A stretch of DNA of 64,000 nt from Sphingorhabdus sp. 109. GTDB lineage: Bacteria; Pseudomonadota; Alphaproteobacteria; Sphingomonadales; Sphingomonadaceae. Below are positions 63,114 to 64,000 of the stretch, one piece after another. How positions within the stretch are numbered: position 1 is the stretch's first letter; each line of letters begins with the position of its first letter. The position numbers and the translations under genes were made by a program. The DNA is taken from positions 2,751,290 through 2,815,289 of the forward strand of contig NZ_LR732707.1 of NCBI RefSeq assembly GCF_902506555.1. The letters run 5' to 3'. The notes below the pieces were generated by a model, which did no database searches, was not told the origin of the DNA, and was given only the letters and a program-made list of their open reading frames with translations.

Positions 63114-64000
63114 GCGCCGACTCCTCCGCTCAGCGTGGGGACGTCGAGCGCGTCAAAGCCGTAATGGTCGGCCCAGCGCAGATCGCCGTCGAAGAAAGCG
63201 CGCAAATCGTCCATGCCATATTTCAGCATCGCCAGCCGGTCGATACCGCAACCAAAGGCAAAACCCTGCCAGACATCTGGATCGAGTCCGCAATTGCGGA
63301 TGACATTGGGATGGACCATGCCGCTACCGAGTATCTCCATCCAACCGCCATTTTCACCGCGCGGGTCGCCACCGATTATGCGCCGGCCCCCTTCGACCGA
63401 GAAGCCGACATCGACTTCGGCGCTGGGTTCGGTGAACGGAAAGTAGCTCGGGCGCAGGCGTAATTCGATATCATCGCGCTCGAAGAAAGCGCGGACGAAG
63501 GTTTCCAGCGTCCATTTCAGATGGCCCATGTGAATGCCCTTGTCGATCACCAGCCCTTCGACCTGATGGAACATCGGCGTATGCGTGGCATCGCTGTCGC
63601 TGCGATAGGTGCGGCCGGGAGCGATGAGGTAAATCGGTTCACCCGCTCCGTCGGTCTTCTTCGCAACATCCATCATCGTGCGGATCTGCACTGGCGATGT
63701 ATGGGTACGCAGCAATTTGGGCATGCCGCTGTCATCCGTCTGCGGGAAATAGAATGTGTCGTGCATCGCCCGGGCCGGATGGGTTTCTGGAATGTTGAGC
63801 GCGGTGAAATTATGCCAGTCGTCCTCGATCTCCGGCCCAGTGGCGACGGAAAAGCCTAGATCGGCGAAAATTTCGGCCAGTTCATCCATCACTTGAGAGA
63901 CCGGATGGATGCTGCCTTTCGGGGCGGCTGGCGGGGGCAATGTCAGATCAAGTGTCTCGGTGGCAAGCTTCGCGTCCAGCGCCGCGGCTTCCATCGCCTC
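63110..64000 (-). CDS. pheS: Phenylalanyl-tRNA synthetase alpha subunit, 5' end outside the window
   Basis: 297 codons of the C-terminal part are present; the frame runs on past 64000 (reading ...[12 protein letters not shown]), so about 60-70 N-terminal residues are missing. Class II motifs: [24 protein letters not shown] (motif 2 area), [12 protein letters not shown], and the motif 3 region [20 protein letters not shown]. Overlaps pheT by 4 bp. Confidence 0.95.
   Translation of the reverse strand, partial: EAMEAAALDAKLATETLDLTLPPPAAPKGSIHPVSQVMDELAEIFADLGFSVATGPEIEDDWHNFTALNIPETHPARAMHDTFYFPQTDDSGMPKLLRTHTSPVQIRTMMDVAKKTDGAGEPIYLIAPGRTYRSDSDATHTPMFHQVEGLVIDKGIHMGHLKWTLETFVRAFFERDDIELRLRPSYFPFTEPSAEVDVGFSVEGGRRIIGGDPRGENGGWMEILGSGMVHPNVIRNCGLDPDVWQGFAFGCGIDRLAMLKYGMDDLRAFFDGDLRWADHYGFDALDVPTLSGGVGA

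Noticed and set aside
1-64000. CRISPR array
   Set aside because: No regularly spaced short direct repeats were found; the repeats present are IS, R1/R2 and palindromic elements.

Overview
The window reads as a chromosome segment of a sphingomonad-type alphaproteobacterium (order Sphingomonadales). The evidence is the gene neighbourhoods (metX-metW beside hisC-tyrC; MJ0042 zinc-ribbon gene, ftsE, ftsX, YdcF-family gene and plsC next to tRNA-Leu), the TonB receptor style, and short palindromic intergenic repeats of a kind common in this order. The genus cannot be fixed from the sequence alone.

Left part (1-14.9 kb) is an accessory catabolic-looking cluster. One arm, on the minus strand, carries a SAM methyltransferase, a small unknown protein, a class-C-beta-lactamase-fold hydrolase, an MmgE/PrpD protein, an NTF2-like protein and a cut-off gene. 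The other arm, on the plus strand, carries a membrane cytochrome b561/cytochrome c fusion, an MFS transporter, a paralogous methyltransferase, a lipoprotein alpha/beta hydrolase, a TonB receptor and a Tat-exported DUF1838 protein. A second beta-lactamase-fold lipoprotein closes the block. Three promoter regions share a 9-3-9 inverted repeat, which suggests one regulator encoded outside the window. The substrate is unknown.

The next part (15-23.7 kb) holds a tryptophanyl-tRNA synthetase resembling the auxiliary type, a secreted ricin-lectin protein with an SH3-like partner, a NarL-type response regulator divergent from a 7TM (7TMR-DISM-like) histidine kinase, and a 637-residue secreted repeat protein of unknown function.

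From 23.7 to 42.3 kb lies a mobile island stacked against tRNA-Leu(GAG). Two 203-bp repeats (24354-24556 and 41870-42072) and partial copies of the tRNA 3' end mark its borders. Inside are a ParB-domain DNA methyltransferase with two DUF5681 proteins, two RHS toxin tips with candidate immunity genes, three IS3-family elements plus IS fragments, a possible HEPN-type protein, and a DUF3489-DUF2924-serine recombinase module. The RHS genes have lost their N-terminal cores at IS borders.

The right part (42.4-64 kb) is core genome: ftsEX, a YdcF-family gene, plsC, a run of stress-type small genes (YflT-like, HdeD, coiled-coil, alanine-rich lipoprotein, cupin), two further MFS transporters, tyrC-hisC divergent from metX-metW, a YefM-YoeB toxin-antitoxin pair, prfC, and pheT-pheS. 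PheT carries an in-frame insert made from a palindromic repeat of the same general type seen in nearby intergenic DNA.
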